From assembly GCF_001662075.1 (NCBI RefSeq), contig NZ_LYPL01000021.1, positions 1 through 64,000 of the forward strand: a stretch of DNA of 64,000 bases, in the 5' to 3' direction. This stretch comes from Rhizobium bangladeshense. Lineage in GTDB: Bacteria; Pseudomonadota; Alphaproteobacteria; Rhizobiales; Rhizobiaceae. Shown piece by piece: positions 45,385-53,837 of this stretch (within the stretch, counting starts at the first letter, position 1; each line of letters starts with the position of its first letter). Under the pieces are notes generated by a model, which saw nothing but the letters and a program-made list of their open reading frames with translations, searched no databases and had not been told where the DNA came from. Both the position numbers and the translations under genes were made by a program.

Positions 45385-45414
45385 CAGGACGCCGCATCTT
45401 TATACGGCGTCCTG
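45385..45414 (+). other. Perfect 10-base hairpin between coxA and ctaB
   Basis: CAGGACGCCG and CGGCGTCCTG pair without mismatch across a 10-base loop, 14 bases after the coxA stop. There is no T-run, so it is more likely an mRNA stability or processing element than a terminator. Confidence 0.6.
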
Positions 45415-45436
45415 GCATTGAGACATTCAGGACGAA

Positions 45437-46390
45437 ATGATGACGGTCATCGACAATCACGAGGCGCTTGCAGAGGACGGCGAATTGTCGGAAGCCAGCG
45501 CACGCGATTACTTCGAACTCTTGAAGCCACGGGTGATGTCGCTCGTGGTCTTCACTGCTTTTGCCGGCCTGGTGCTGGCGCCGGGCCATATCAATCCGGT
45601 CCTCGGCCTGATCGCCATCCTCTGCATCGCCGTCGGCGCCGGCGCCTCCGGTGCGCTCAACATGTGGTACGACGCCGATATCGACGCCATCATGAACCGC
45701 ACCGCCAAGCGTCCGATTCCGGCCGGCCGCATCGCGCCCTCCGAGGCGCTGGCCTTCGGCCTGGTGCTGTCGGGCTTTTCGGTCGTCATTCTCGGCCTTG
45801 CCGTCAACTGGCTGTCGGCCGGCATCCTCGCCTTCACCATCTTCTTCTACGCCGTCATCTACACCATGTGGCTGAAGCGCTCGACGCCGCAGAACATCGT
45901 CATCGGCGGTGCCGCCGGCGCCTTTCCGCCGATGATCGGCTGGGCCTGCGTGACGAACACGGTGACGATCGAGAGCACGGTGCTTTTCCTGATCATCTTC
46001 CTGTGGACGCCGGCGCATTTCTGGGCGCTTGCCCTCTTCAAGATGCGCGACTACGAGGCCGTCGGCGTGCCGATGCTGCCGAACGTCGCCGGCGAGCGGG
46101 TCACCAAACACCAGATCGTCGCCTATGCGGTGCTGACCGCCATCTGCGCGGTCCTGCCGTCCTTCCTGGGTTTTGCGAGCTACGGCTACGGCCTCGTCGC
46201 CGCCGCCCTCGGCGCGATCTTCGTCTACTGTTCCATCGCCGTCTGGCGCATGCCGGACGGCGATCTGAAGATGATCCCGGCAAAGAAGCTCTTCGCCTTC
46301 TCGATCTTCTATCTGTTCGCGGTCTTCTCCGCCCTGATGATCGACCGGCTGGCCGCCATGCTGGTTTCGCAAGCAGGAGGCTTGTTCTGA
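45437..46390 (+). CDS. ctaB: Protoheme IX farnesyltransferase
   Basis: A 317-residue UbiA-superfamily membrane prenyltransferase that converts heme b to heme O for the oxidase. The first Asp-rich motif NMWYDADIDAIMNRTAKRPIPAG and the second site near FLWTPAHFWALALFKMRDYEAVGVPMLP are standard. About nine membrane segments. It starts at ATG 45437 (or the adjacent ATG 45440) and its stop overlaps the next start by one base. Confidence 0.97.
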   Translation: MMTVIDNHEALAEDGELSEASARDYFELLKPRVMSLVVFTAFAGLVLAPGHINPVLGLIAILCIAVGAGASGALNMWYDADIDAIMNRTAKRPIPAGRIAPSEALAFGLVLSGFSVVILGLAVNWLSAGILAFTIFFYAVIYTMWLKRSTPQNIVIGGAAGAFPPMIGWACVTNTVTIESTVLFLIIFLWTPAHFWALALFKMRDYEAVGVPMLPNVAGERVTKHQIVAYAVLTAICAVLPSFLGFASYGYGLVAAALGAIFVYCSIAVWRMPDGDLKMIPAKKLFAFSIFYLFAVFSALMIDRLAAMLVSQAGGLF

Positions 46391-46530
46391 TGGATCTCGT
46401 CAAGCTCACCGAAAAGCAGATGAAGTCGCGCCGCAACCGCAACATCGCCCTCGGGCTGGTGCTCGCCGGCCTCGTCGTTCTTTTTTACGTGATGGCGATC
46501 GTGAAGATGGGCGGGGGAGCAGCCGGATGA
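46390..46530 (+). CDS. 46-residue membrane protein in the cox operon (CoxF-like)
   Basis: A short single-helix protein (MDLVKLTEKQMKSRRNRN... then a hydrophobic LGLVLAGLVVLFYVMAIV and a Gly-rich end). It overlaps ctaB by one base and ctaG by four bases, so it must be translated as part of the operon. Comparable small proteins occur at this place in other alphaproteobacterial cox operons and are thought to help oxidase assembly; the exact role is not established. Confidence 0.8.
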   Translation: MDLVKLTEKQMKSRRNRNIALGLVLAGLVVLFYVMAIVKMGGGAAG

Positions 46531-47135
46531 GCGACAAGGCCGCCGCACCGAGGAGACAGGGGCGCAACAACGGCGCCGTCGTCATGATGTGCCTGAGCTT
46601 CGTCTTCGGCATGGGGGCGATGAGCTTTGCCGCCGTGCCGCTCTACCGCATCTTTTGCCAAGTGACAGGCTATAACGGCACGACCCAGCGCGTCGAGCAG
46701 ATGTCGAGCGTCGTGCTCGACCGCAAGATGCGCGTGACCTTCGACGCCAATGTTGCGCCGGGCCTGCAATGGAATTTCAAGCCGGTCGAGCGCGAGGTCA
46801 ATCCGAAGATCGGCGAAACCATCCAGGTCAATTTCGTCGCCGAGAACCGGTCGAACGAGATCCAGCGCGGCCAGGCGGTGTTCAACGTCACGCCGGGCGA
46901 GGCGGGCGCCTATTTCAACAAGGTGCAATGTTTCTGCTTTACGGATACGGACCTGAAGCCGGGCGAAAAGCTGGAAATGCCGGTGGTGTTCTACATCGAC
47001 CCTGAAATCGTCAAGGCGGTGGAATCCAAGGATATCCACACGGTGACGCTGTCATACACGTTCTATCCGAAAGAGGGTCCGAAGCCTGTCGCTTCGAATG
47101 AGGGTGGAGCGGTGAAGATTGAAAAGAAACTTTGA
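46527..47135 (+). CDS. ctaG: Cytochrome c oxidase assembly protein CtaG (Cox11)
   Basis: A 202-residue copper chaperone. One N-terminal membrane helix (about 18-40) precedes a periplasmic immunoglobulin-like domain with the copper-binding CFCF motif (NKVQCFCFTDTDL). It delivers copper to the CuB site of CoxA. It starts inside the end of the small gene before it (4-base overlap). Confidence 0.97.
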   Translation: MSDKAAAPRRQGRNNGAVVMMCLSFVFGMGAMSFAAVPLYRIFCQVTGYNGTTQRVEQMSSVVLDRKMRVTFDANVAPGLQWNFKPVEREVNPKIGETIQVNFVAENRSNEIQRGQAVFNVTPGEAGAYFNKVQCFCFTDTDLKPGEKLEMPVVFYIDPEIVKAVESKDIHTVTLSYTFYPKEGPKPVASNEGGAVKIEKKL

Positions 47136-47195
47136 TCAAGGCTCGTTTCCGGCTATGCCGGGAGCGAAGTGAGGAAGACATCCGGGGATAGCTAC

Positions 47196-48074
47196 ATGGC
47201 CGATGCGCACCAGAAGAATCACGACTACCACATCATCGATCCGAGCCCGTGGCCGATTCTCGCCTCGTTCGGCGCCTTCATCATGGCGATCGGCGGCGTC
47301 TGCTACATGCGTTACCTGAACGGCGGCTCCTTCAAGTTCGCCGGCGCCGAGCTCGCCAATCCCTGGCTCTTCTATATCGGCCTCGTGCTGGTTCTTTACG
47401 TCATGTACGGCTGGTGGGCCGATACGGTGAAGGAAGCTCACGAAGGCGCCCATACTCGCGTCGTCTCGCTGCATCTGCGCTACGGCATGATCATGTTCAT
47501 CGCTTCCGAAGTGATGTTCTTCGTCGCCTGGTTCTGGGCCTATTTCGACGCCAGCCTCTATCCGAACGAGGCGATCCAGGCCTCGCGGCTCGCCTATACC
47601 GGCGGCGTCTGGCCGCCGAAGGGTATCGAGGTCCTTGATCCCTGGCACCTGCCGATCTACAACACCGTCATCTTGCTGCTCTCGGGCACGACGGTCACCT
47701 GGGCGCACCATGCGCTGCTGCACAACGACCGCAGGGGCCTGATCCAGGGCCTGACGCTGACCGTGCTGCTCGGCATATTCTTCTCCGCCGTCCAGGCCTA
47801 CGAATATGCCCACGCGCCCTTCGCCTTCAAGAATTCCATCTACGGCGCGACCTTCTTCATGGCGACCGGCTTCCATGGTTTCCACGTCCTGGTCGGCACG
47901 ATCTTCCTGCTGGTCTGCCTGCTGCGGGCGCTCCGCGGCGACTTCACCCCGAAGCAGCATTTCGGCTTCGAGGCGGCCGCCTGGTACTGGCACTTCGTCG
48001 ACGTTGTCTGGCTGTTCCTGTTCTTCTGCATCTATGTCTGGGGCGGCTGGGGCGCACCCGTCGCAGCCGGCTGA
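47196..48074 (+). CDS. coxC: Cytochrome c oxidase subunit III
   Basis: A 292-residue seven-helix subunit. Typical motifs are RYGMIMFIASEVMFFVAWFWAYF, GTTVTWAHHALLHNDR, GFHGFHVLVGTIFL and the C-terminal WYWHFVDVVWLFLFFCIYVWGGWG (given by its parts WYWHFVDVVW and YVWGGWG). ATG 47196 (MADAHQKNHDYHIIDPSPW) gives normal length. It is the last gene of the operon; a strong terminator follows. Confidence 0.97.
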   Translation: MADAHQKNHDYHIIDPSPWPILASFGAFIMAIGGVCYMRYLNGGSFKFAGAELANPWLFYIGLVLVLYVMYGWWADTVKEAHEGAHTRVVSLHLRYGMIMFIASEVMFFVAWFWAYFDASLYPNEAIQASRLAYTGGVWPPKGIEVLDPWHLPIYNTVILLLSGTTVTWAHHALLHNDRRGLIQGLTLTVLLGIFFSAVQAYEYAHAPFAFKNSIYGATFFMATGFHGFHVLVGTIFLLVCLLRALRGDFTPKQHFGFEAAAWYWHFVDVVWLFLFFCIYVWGGWGAPVAAG

Positions 48075-48094
48075 TCGGCAAGCGAGCTTCAAAC

Positions 48095-48124
48095 AAAAGG
48101 GCGGGCCTCGGGTCCGCCCTTTTT
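48095..48124 (+). terminator. Rho-independent terminator of the cox operon
   Basis: AAAGGGCGG and CCGCCCTTT pair around GCCTCGGGT and are followed by further T residues, 21 bases after the coxC stop. Confidence 0.92.
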
Positions 48125-48140
48125 CGTCTTTGGCCCCACG

Positions 48141-48170
48141 CTCCGTCATTGTCGGGCTTGACCCATGGCG
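48141..48170. repeat. RIME-like half element, copy 7
   Basis: Only CTCCGTCAT-TGTCGGGCTTGACCC is present, the left part of one palindrome; the rest is missing or decayed. Confidence 0.45.
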
Positions 48171-48188
48171 CGGTTCCTTGATTTCCCG

Positions 48189-48452
48189 CTACGATTGAGT
48201 GAGGATCACCAACGTCTCCGGCAATACTCCGTCATACTCCATCGCATCCGCCGCTTGCTTGGACTTCATAAATTCCTCCAGGCGGCCCATGTCGGGAACG
48301 TCCATGACCAGGCCAACTCGATTGGACGCCTGTGGATCGACGAACGTACGAATGTTTGTGCAGCCGAGGGGTTCGAAAACCTCTTTGCGGCGTGGTGAAT
48401 TGAGCCAATGACTGACATCTTTGACGTCGTGATAGGCCAATATGGTAGGCAT
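48189..48452 (-). CDS. Hypothetical 87-residue protein
   Basis: The protein reads MPTILAYHDVKDVSHWLNS... and ends VLPETLVILTQS. It has no signal peptide or membrane helix and looks like a single small alpha/beta (ferredoxin-like or dimeric barrel) domain. Comparable proteins of 85-100 residues occur in many bacteria without known function. An AGGAGG sequence lies just before its ATG on the minus strand, supporting translation. It converges on coxC. Confidence 0.7.
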   Translation of the reverse strand: MPTILAYHDVKDVSHWLNSPRRKEVFEPLGCTNIRTFVDPQASNRVGLVMDVPDMGRLEEFMKSKQAADAMEYDGVLPETLVILTQS

Positions 48453-48684
48453 AGCATCCTCCTCTCAAAGCCAGATAGAACACTACGCCGCGATGGATCA
48501 CATTGATATTACCCGGATGGGCGGGGCGCATCGTCGTCGGGGGAAACTCCGACAGACGGCGCGAGCGCGCTGAGCCGCCCCAGGTTGAAGGGCGATCGGT
48601 CACGCAAGCCATTGAATTGCTGCGGGAGGCAATGTGGCCTTGATCGCCAAACGCCTACCGGCGCTGCAACGACGAATCGTCGTC

Positions 48685-49131
48685 CTATCCGCTGCCACGA
48701 TTGGATGACTGAATATCCTTCTCCATGAGCGGGCTGCTTTTGCCGGCATCCACCATGACCCAGCCGAGCTTTTCGTAGAAACGGACGGCATCTGGCGCCG
48801 CATGGACCTCCAGGCGGCAGAGGCCGTGCTTGGTCGATAGTCTCTCGACTTCGGACATCAAAATCCGCCCGAGCCCCTGCCTCTGATATTCCGGCATGAT
48901 GGCGACAAGTCGCACGACGCCGGTCGCGCCATTCGACAGATCGAGGCGCACGGTGCCGAGGGCGACGCCGTCTTTCCTCAGCAGGAGCGGGATATGGCTC
49001 GCGTCATGCTCATCCGGGTGATTGTCATCGTAACCGTCGAGGCCGCGCAACTCGAACAATACGTGCCGCCGGATGGCATGATAGGCTTGCCAATCCTCGG
49101 CCTCTTTCACCTGCTGAAGCTCAATGGCCAT
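48685..49131 (-). CDS. GNAT-family N-acetyltransferase
   Basis: A 148-residue acetyltransferase with the acetyl-CoA loop PEYQRQGLGRILMSEVERL (Q/RxxGxG/A) and the C-terminal APDAVRFYEKLGWV. Substrate unknown. Its ATG at 49131 overlaps the stop of the neighbouring P-loop gene by one base, so the two are translationally coupled. Confidence 0.87.
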   Translation of the reverse strand: MAIELQQVKEAEDWQAYHAIRRHVLFELRGLDGYDDNHPDEHDASHIPLLLRKDGVALGTVRLDLSNGATGVVRLVAIMPEYQRQGLGRILMSEVERLSTKHGLCRLEVHAAPDAVRFYEKLGWVMVDAGKSSPLMEKDIQSSNRGSG

Positions 49132-49772
49132 CAACGCCCGCCCGCAATCCGTTCGAACGCCGAAGGTTCGGGAATGCCGAGATCGAGCCGCTGGCGGATT
49201 GCCTCGGCGCATTCGCGCGCTGTGAGCACCGACGTATCAACCTCCATGTCGTAGATGCCCGGCCGGTGCACCTCTTGCTGCCAACGCTCCACGGGCTCCG
49301 GCACGGGCGCTTCTTCGCTGGCGCGGAGATAAAGCGTCTCGCGTCCTTCCTGTGCGAGTTCCCGCCGCTGCATGATCGTCTCGATCGGACAGCGCACGCC
49401 GACGAAAAGCACCGAGAAGCCGTCGAGACGCCGGGCGCAGTCGGCAAGTATGCCGAGCGGGCGCGAATAGCTGTCGTGATGGCCGAGATCGGCGACCACG
49501 TTGAGGCCCAGGCCGGCATGGATGGCGATCGATTCGTAAAGGGCGGCATAGAGGAACGGGATCAGCTCTTCCAGCTCCGGCCGTTCGCCGCCGGGCCTGA
49601 GCCCGATGCCGGGCAGGTAGCGCTTCGGCGTCATGGCATTGTAGCTGTCGACGCCGAGGTTGATCCACGGCCCCTCGAATTCCTCCTGGATTGCCTGGGC
49701 AATGCTGGATTTGCCGCTGCGCGGAGCGCCGTTCAGGATAATGATCTGTCCGGCATGGCTGTCATGGGTCAT
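49131..49772 (-). CDS. P-loop kinase of the chloramphenicol phosphotransferase-like family
   Basis: A 213-residue protein with Walker A in IIILNGAPRSGKSSIAQAIQ at 9-28, WINLGVDSYNAMTPKRY corresponding to the substrate-binding aspartate region of chloramphenicol 3-O-phosphotransferase, and a later VRCPIETIMQRR. The family phosphorylates small molecules. Resistance is not implied; many chromosomal members have unknown substrates. ATG 49772 (MTHDSHAGQIIIL) is used; the frame is open upstream without similarity. It is coupled to the downstream GNAT gene, hinting at a two-enzyme modification pair. Confidence 0.78.
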   Translation of the reverse strand: MTHDSHAGQIIILNGAPRSGKSSIAQAIQEEFEGPWINLGVDSYNAMTPKRYLPGIGLRPGGERPELEELIPFLYAALYESIAIHAGLGLNVVADLGHHDSYSRPLGILADCARRLDGFSVLFVGVRCPIETIMQRRELAQEGRETLYLRASEEAPVPEPVERWQQEVHRPGIYDMEVDTSVLTARECAEAIRQRLDLGIPEPSAFERIAGGR

Positions 49773-49890
49773 CAGTTTTCTTCTTCTGTTTGGCGCGAAT
49801 CGCTGAGGGAGGCCGCGCGGGCATTTCCATTCGGGATGCGAATACTTTATGGGAGAGTTAAGGCAGCATGGAATTGTCAGAAGGAATGGC

Positions 49891-50271
49891 ATGAACGAGG
49901 ACAGCGCGCATTTTCCCCCTGTCGACCCGGTTAAAACGGGCATCAAGGGCTGCTGCCCGCGCTGCGGCCAAGGCAAGCTCTTCGATGGCCTGCTCGGCCT
50001 GAAGCCGCGTTGCGCATCCTGCGGTCTCGATTACGCCTTCGCCGATTCCGGCGACGGTCCGGCCGTCTTCGTCATCCTTATCGTCGGCTTTATCATCATC
50101 GGCATGGTGCTATGGCTGCAGGTGAATTACGGCCCGCCGATCTGGGTTCATATCCTGCTGTTCGCGCCGCTGACGATCATCCTGTCTCTCATGACGTTGC
50201 GCTGGTTCAAGGGCATCCTGATCGCCATGCAATACCGCCACAATGCCCGCGAGGGACGCCTGAGTGACTGA
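49891..50271 (+). CDS. DUF983 family membrane protein
   Basis: A 126-residue protein with an N-terminal zinc-ribbon (CPRCGQGKLF and CASCGLDYAF) and two membrane helices (about 60-80 and 85-103). DUF983 proteins are often encoded beside oxidase genes in alphaproteobacteria; here SURF1 follows with an 8-base overlap, so a role in respiratory-chain assembly is plausible but not shown. ATG 49891 (MNEDSAHFPPV) follows AAGGA. Confidence 0.87.
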   Translation: MNEDSAHFPPVDPVKTGIKGCCPRCGQGKLFDGLLGLKPRCASCGLDYAFADSGDGPAVFVILIVGFIIIGMVLWLQVNYGPPIWVHILLFAPLTIILSLMTLRWFKGILIAMQYRHNAREGRLSD

Positions 50272-51019
50272 AGCAGAGCATGTAATGCCGCGCCGCCGGC
50301 TGCCCGTGATAACAGGCATGCTGGTGCTGATTGCGCTTGCAATCCTGATTTCGCTCGGCACCTGGCAGCTCGAGCGCCTCCACTGGAAAGAGGGCCTGCT
50401 CGCCGATATTGCCACGCGCCAGGCTGCCGCCCCGGCGCCGCTGTCCGACATCGAGGCGATGGCGGCATCCGGCGGCGATATCGAATACCGCAAGGTCACC
50501 GCCACCGGCCGCTACATCAACAACAAGGAGCGTCACTTCTTCGCCACCTGGCGCGGCCAGACCGGCTTTTACGTCTATACCCCGCTCGAGCTTGCCGACG
50601 GGCGCGTCCTCTTCGTCAATCGCGGCTTCGTTCCCTATGAGAACAAGGAGCCGGAAATGCGCGTGCAGGGCCAGCTGACGGATCAGCAGACCGTCACCGG
50701 CCTGGCGCGGGGAAAACTTCCGGGCAAGCCCTCCTCGCTGGTGCCCGACAATGACGTCGCCAAGAACATCTTCTACTGGAAGGACCTCGACGTCATGGCC
50801 GAGAGCGTCGGGCTGGACAAGGCGCGTGTCCTTCCCTTCTTCGTCGATGCCGATTCCACCCCCAATCCGGCCGGCCTGCCGATCGGCGGCGTCACCCAGG
50901 TCGATCTGCCGAACGACCATCTGCAATATGCCCTGACCTGGTACGGCCTGGCCGCCGTGCTCGTCGTCGTGGTGGCGATCTCCTGGTTCCGCAAGTCAGG
51001 GAAGTCGCCTCGGCAATAG
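50264..51019 (+). CDS. SURF1 family cytochrome oxidase assembly protein
   Basis: A 251-residue protein with two membrane helices, one near the N-terminus (ITGMLVLIALAILISLGTWQLERL) and one near the C-terminus (LTWYGLAAVLVVVVAISWF). The periplasmic part has the SURF1 pattern VTATGRY, VNRGFVPYENK and PNDHLQYALTWYGLA. SURF1 assists heme a insertion into CoxA. The GTG at 50264 lies inside the end of the DUF983 gene; an ATG at 50285 is an alternative start. Confidence 0.92.
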   Translation: MTEAEHVMPRRRLPVITGMLVLIALAILISLGTWQLERLHWKEGLLADIATRQAAAPAPLSDIEAMAASGGDIEYRKVTATGRYINNKERHFFATWRGQTGFYVYTPLELADGRVLFVNRGFVPYENKEPEMRVQGQLTDQQTVTGLARGKLPGKPSSLVPDNDVAKNIFYWKDLDVMAESVGLDKARVLPFFVDADSTPNPAGLPIGGVTQVDLPNDHLQYALTWYGLAAVLVVVVAISWFRKSGKSPRQ

Positions 51020-51082
51020 TATCGCTTCAATTCTTGGCCATATTGGGCTAGAGGTCCCTTACCCTCTCAATCCGGAACAGAC

Positions 51083-52084
51083 ATGAATATTGCGGCGAAA
51101 CCTCCCTTGACGATCAGGCTCTGCGGGCCGCGCGGCTTCTGCGCCGGCGTCGACCGCGCCATCCAGATCGTCGTGCTGGCGCTGAAATCCTATGGCGCGC
51201 CGGTCTATGTGCGCCACGAGATCGTCCACAACCGTTATGTCGTCGAGGGGCTGGAGGCCAAGGGCGCCGTCTTCGTCGAGGAGCTGGACGAGATCCCGGC
51301 CGAGCATCGCGCCCAGCCGGTCGTCTTCTCCGCCCATGGCGTGCCCAAATCCGTGCCGGAGGATGCGGTAAACCGCAACCTCTTCTATCTCGACGCCACC
51401 TGTCCGCTGGTTTCCAAGGTCCACAAGCAGGCGATGCGCCATAATCGCCTCGGCCGCCACGTCGTCCTGATCGGCCATGCCGGCCACCCCGAGGTGATCG
51501 GCACCATGGGCCAGCTGCCGGAGGGATCGGTCTCGCTGATCGAGACGATCGAGGATGCCGACGCCTATGCGCCCGCCGATCCGGACAATCTAGGCTATGT
51601 CACGCAGACGACGCTCTCGGTCGACGACACCGCCGGCGTCATCGCCCGCCTGCACGAGCGTTTTCCCAATCTGACCGCGCCGGCGGCCGATTCGATCTGT
51701 TATGCGACGACCAACCGCCAGGAAGTGGTGAAGCAGGCGGCCCCCGGCTGCGATCTCTTCATCATCGTCGGGGCGCCGAATTCCTCCAATTCCAAGCGCT
51801 TGGTAGAAGTGGCGCTGCGGGCAGGGGCGAAGAAATCGATCCTCGTACAGCGCGCCGCCGAACTCGACTGGGACGAGATCGGCGCGATCTCGACGCTCGG
51901 CCTTTCCGCCGGCGCCTCCGCCCCCGAGGTCATCGTCAACGAGATCATCGAGGCGTTCCGCGCCCGCTTCGACGCCCGTGTCGAACTGGCCGAAACGGTG
52001 CAGGAAACCGAGAATTTTCTGGTCAACCGCGAATTGCGCAGCATCGAGCTGACGGCGGCCGACATGGCCTTCGTCAACGGCTAG
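51083..52084 (+). CDS. ispH: 4-hydroxy-3-methylbut-2-enyl diphosphate reductase
   Basis: A 333-residue iron-sulfur enzyme making isopentenyl and dimethylallyl diphosphate in the last step of the MEP pathway; dxs encodes the first step elsewhere in the window. Key segments are LCGPRGFCAGVDRAI (first cluster Cys), DATCPLVSKVH (second Cys), TQTTLSVDDTAG, SICYATTNRQE (third Cys) and GAPNSSNSKRLVEVA. Start ATG 51083 after a short gap from the SURF1 gene. Confidence 0.98.
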   Translation: MNIAAKPPLTIRLCGPRGFCAGVDRAIQIVVLALKSYGAPVYVRHEIVHNRYVVEGLEAKGAVFVEELDEIPAEHRAQPVVFSAHGVPKSVPEDAVNRNLFYLDATCPLVSKVHKQAMRHNRLGRHVVLIGHAGHPEVIGTMGQLPEGSVSLIETIEDADAYAPADPDNLGYVTQTTLSVDDTAGVIARLHERFPNLTAPAADSICYATTNRQEVVKQAAPGCDLFIIVGAPNSSNSKRLVEVALRAGAKKSILVQRAAELDWDEIGAISTLGLSAGASAPEVIVNEIIEAFRARFDARVELAETVQETENFLVNRELRSIELTAADMAFVNG

Positions 52085-52137
52085 GCCGTCATCGCGGCCC
52101 CGGCCAGCCACCATCCATAAACAAGACGAGACCTCAC

Positions 52138-53103
52138 TTGGCAGTCTATACCGATATCGCCGAAGACGATTTGAAATGGTTCCTGACCGAATATGACGCA
52201 GGAAGCCTGCTCTCCTACAAGGGCATCGCCGAAGGTGTGGAAAATTCCAATTTCCTGCTGCACACCTCCAAGGAACCGCTGATCCTGACGCTCTATGAGA
52301 AGCGCGTGGAAAAGAGCGACCTGCCGTTCTTCCTCGGCCTGATGCAGCATCTTGCCGCCCGCGGCCTCTCCTGCCCATTGCCGCTGCCGCGCCGCGACGG
52401 CGCGCTGCTCGGCTCGCTCTCCGGCCGCCCGGCGGCGCTGATTTCCTTCCTCGAAGGCATGTGGCTGCGAAAGCCGGAGGCGAAACATTGCCGCGAGGTC
52501 GGCCGGGCGCTCGCCCAAATGCATGTGGCAGGTGCCGGTTTTGAGCTGAAGCGCCCGAACGCACTGTCGCTCGACGGCTGGCGGACGCTCTGGGAAAAAT
52601 CCGAGGCGCGCGCCGATGAGGTCGAGCCCGGCCTGCAGGATGAGATCCGCAGCGAACTCGATTTCCTCGCTGCCGCCTGGCCGAAGGGTTTGCCGGCCGG
52701 CGTCATCCACGCCGACCTCTTTCCCGACAACGTCTTCTTCCTTGGTGATCAGCTCTCGGGCCTGATCGACTTCTATTTCGCCTGCAACGACCTGCTCGCC
52801 TATGACGTTTCAATCTGCCTGAATGCCTGGTGCTTCGAAAAGGACGGCGCGTACAACATCACCAAGGGCACGGCGATGCTCGAGGGTTACCAGAGCGTGC
52901 GTCCTTTGAGCGGCGAAGAGATCGCCGCTTTGCCGGTGCTGTCGCGTGGGTCCGCGCTGCGGTTCTTCCTGACGCGGCTCTATGATTGGCTGACGACGCC
53001 CGAGGGCGCCATGGTCACCAAGAAGGACCCGCTCGAATATCTGCGCAAGCTGCGCTTCCACCGCCAGATCGGCTCGGCCGCCGAATACGGATTGAGCCTA
53101 TGA
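52138..53103 (+). CDS. thrB: Homoserine kinase, ThrB (APH-fold type)
   Basis: A 321-residue kinase of the aminoglycoside-phosphotransferase fold that phosphorylates homoserine in threonine synthesis. Features are GVENSNFLLHTS near the N-terminus, the catalytic loop GVIHADLFPDNVFF and the metal Asp in SGLIDFYFACNDLLAYD. It differs from the GHMP-type ThrB of enterics and is the alphaproteobacterial type. Translation starts at TTG 52138 (MAVYTDIAEDDL); no ATG fits. Its stop overlaps the rnhA start by 4 bases. Confidence 0.95.
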   Translation: MAVYTDIAEDDLKWFLTEYDAGSLLSYKGIAEGVENSNFLLHTSKEPLILTLYEKRVEKSDLPFFLGLMQHLAARGLSCPLPLPRRDGALLGSLSGRPAALISFLEGMWLRKPEAKHCREVGRALAQMHVAGAGFELKRPNALSLDGWRTLWEKSEARADEVEPGLQDEIRSELDFLAAAWPKGLPAGVIHADLFPDNVFFLGDQLSGLIDFYFACNDLLAYDVSICLNAWCFEKDGAYNITKGTAMLEGYQSVRPLSGEEIAALPVLSRGSALRFFLTRLYDWLTTPEGAMVTKKDPLEYLRKLRFHRQIGSAAEYGLSL

Positions 53104-53555
53104 AACACGTCGATATCTTCACCGACGGCGCATGCTCCGGCAATCCCGGCCCCGGCGGCTGGGGCGCCGTGCTGCGTTATGGCGACGTCGAAAAGGAGCT
53201 TTGCGGCGGCGAGGCGGACACCACCAACAACCGCATGGAACTGCTGGCGGCGATCTCCGCCCTGCAGGCGCTGAAGACCCCTTGCGAGGTCGATCTTTAT
53301 ACCGACAGCGCCTATGTCAAGGACGGCATCTCCAAGTGGATTTTCGGCTGGAAGAAAAACGGCTGGAAGACATCGGACAAGAAGCCGGTGAAGAATGCCG
53401 AACTCTGGCAGGCCCTGGAAGAAGCCCGCAACCGCCACAAGGTGACGCTCCACTGGGTCAAGGGCCACGCCGGCCATCCCGAGAACGAACGTGCCGATGA
53501 GCTTGCGCGCCGCGGCATGGAGCCGTTCAAGAAGCGCAAGGCGGTTTCGTTTTAA
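53100..53555 (+). CDS. rnhA: Ribonuclease HI
   Basis: A 151-residue enzyme degrading RNA in RNA-DNA hybrids. The four acidic catalytic residues are visible: Asp in DIFTDGACSGNPG, Glu in TNNRMELLAA, Asp in DLYTDSAYV, and Asp near the C-terminus in ENERADELAR. ATG 53100 overlaps the thrB stop (ATGA), a conserved alphaproteobacterial gene pair. Confidence 0.97.
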   Translation: MKHVDIFTDGACSGNPGPGGWGAVLRYGDVEKELCGGEADTTNNRMELLAAISALQALKTPCEVDLYTDSAYVKDGISKWIFGWKKNGWKTSDKKPVKNAELWQALEEARNRHKVTLHWVKGHAGHPENERADELARRGMEPFKKRKAVSF

Positions 53556-53632
53556 GGGTGTGTGGTTTTGCCGCCTCGCACCTATCGCTATCCTAGCGCT
53601 CGCGGCATGAATGTGCCGTCGGTCCAACCCAA

Positions 53633-53728
53633 TCTCCGTGATGCTCGGGCTTGACCCGAGCATCCACGCCGACACCCACCAGCAGGGGCGTGGATCCTCG
53701 GCTCAAGGCCGAGGATGACGGAATGTGT
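53633..53728. repeat. RIME-like repeat copy 8
   Basis: Full element: GATGCTCGGGCTTGACCCGAGC on the left (the arms here are the GCTCGGG/CCCGAGC type) and CCTCGGCTCAAGGCCGAGG on the right, ending ATGACGGAA. It fills the gap between rnhA and the converging metallopeptidase gene. Confidence 0.85.
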
Positions 53729-53837
53729 GGTGACGTCCCAGCCAATTCGCCCCCGAAGACCAACAATGGGCGGAGGCGGATCCCCGCTTGCTCATCCTAA
53801 TGACGAGCACGGAAGTGGGTCGGACAGGCTTTGCATC

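Noticed and set aside
49131..49772. Antibiotic-resistance gene call for the chloramphenicol-phosphotransferase-like kinase
   Set aside because: Family resemblance alone does not show chloramphenicol as substrate, and the gene is chromosomal with no mobile-element context.
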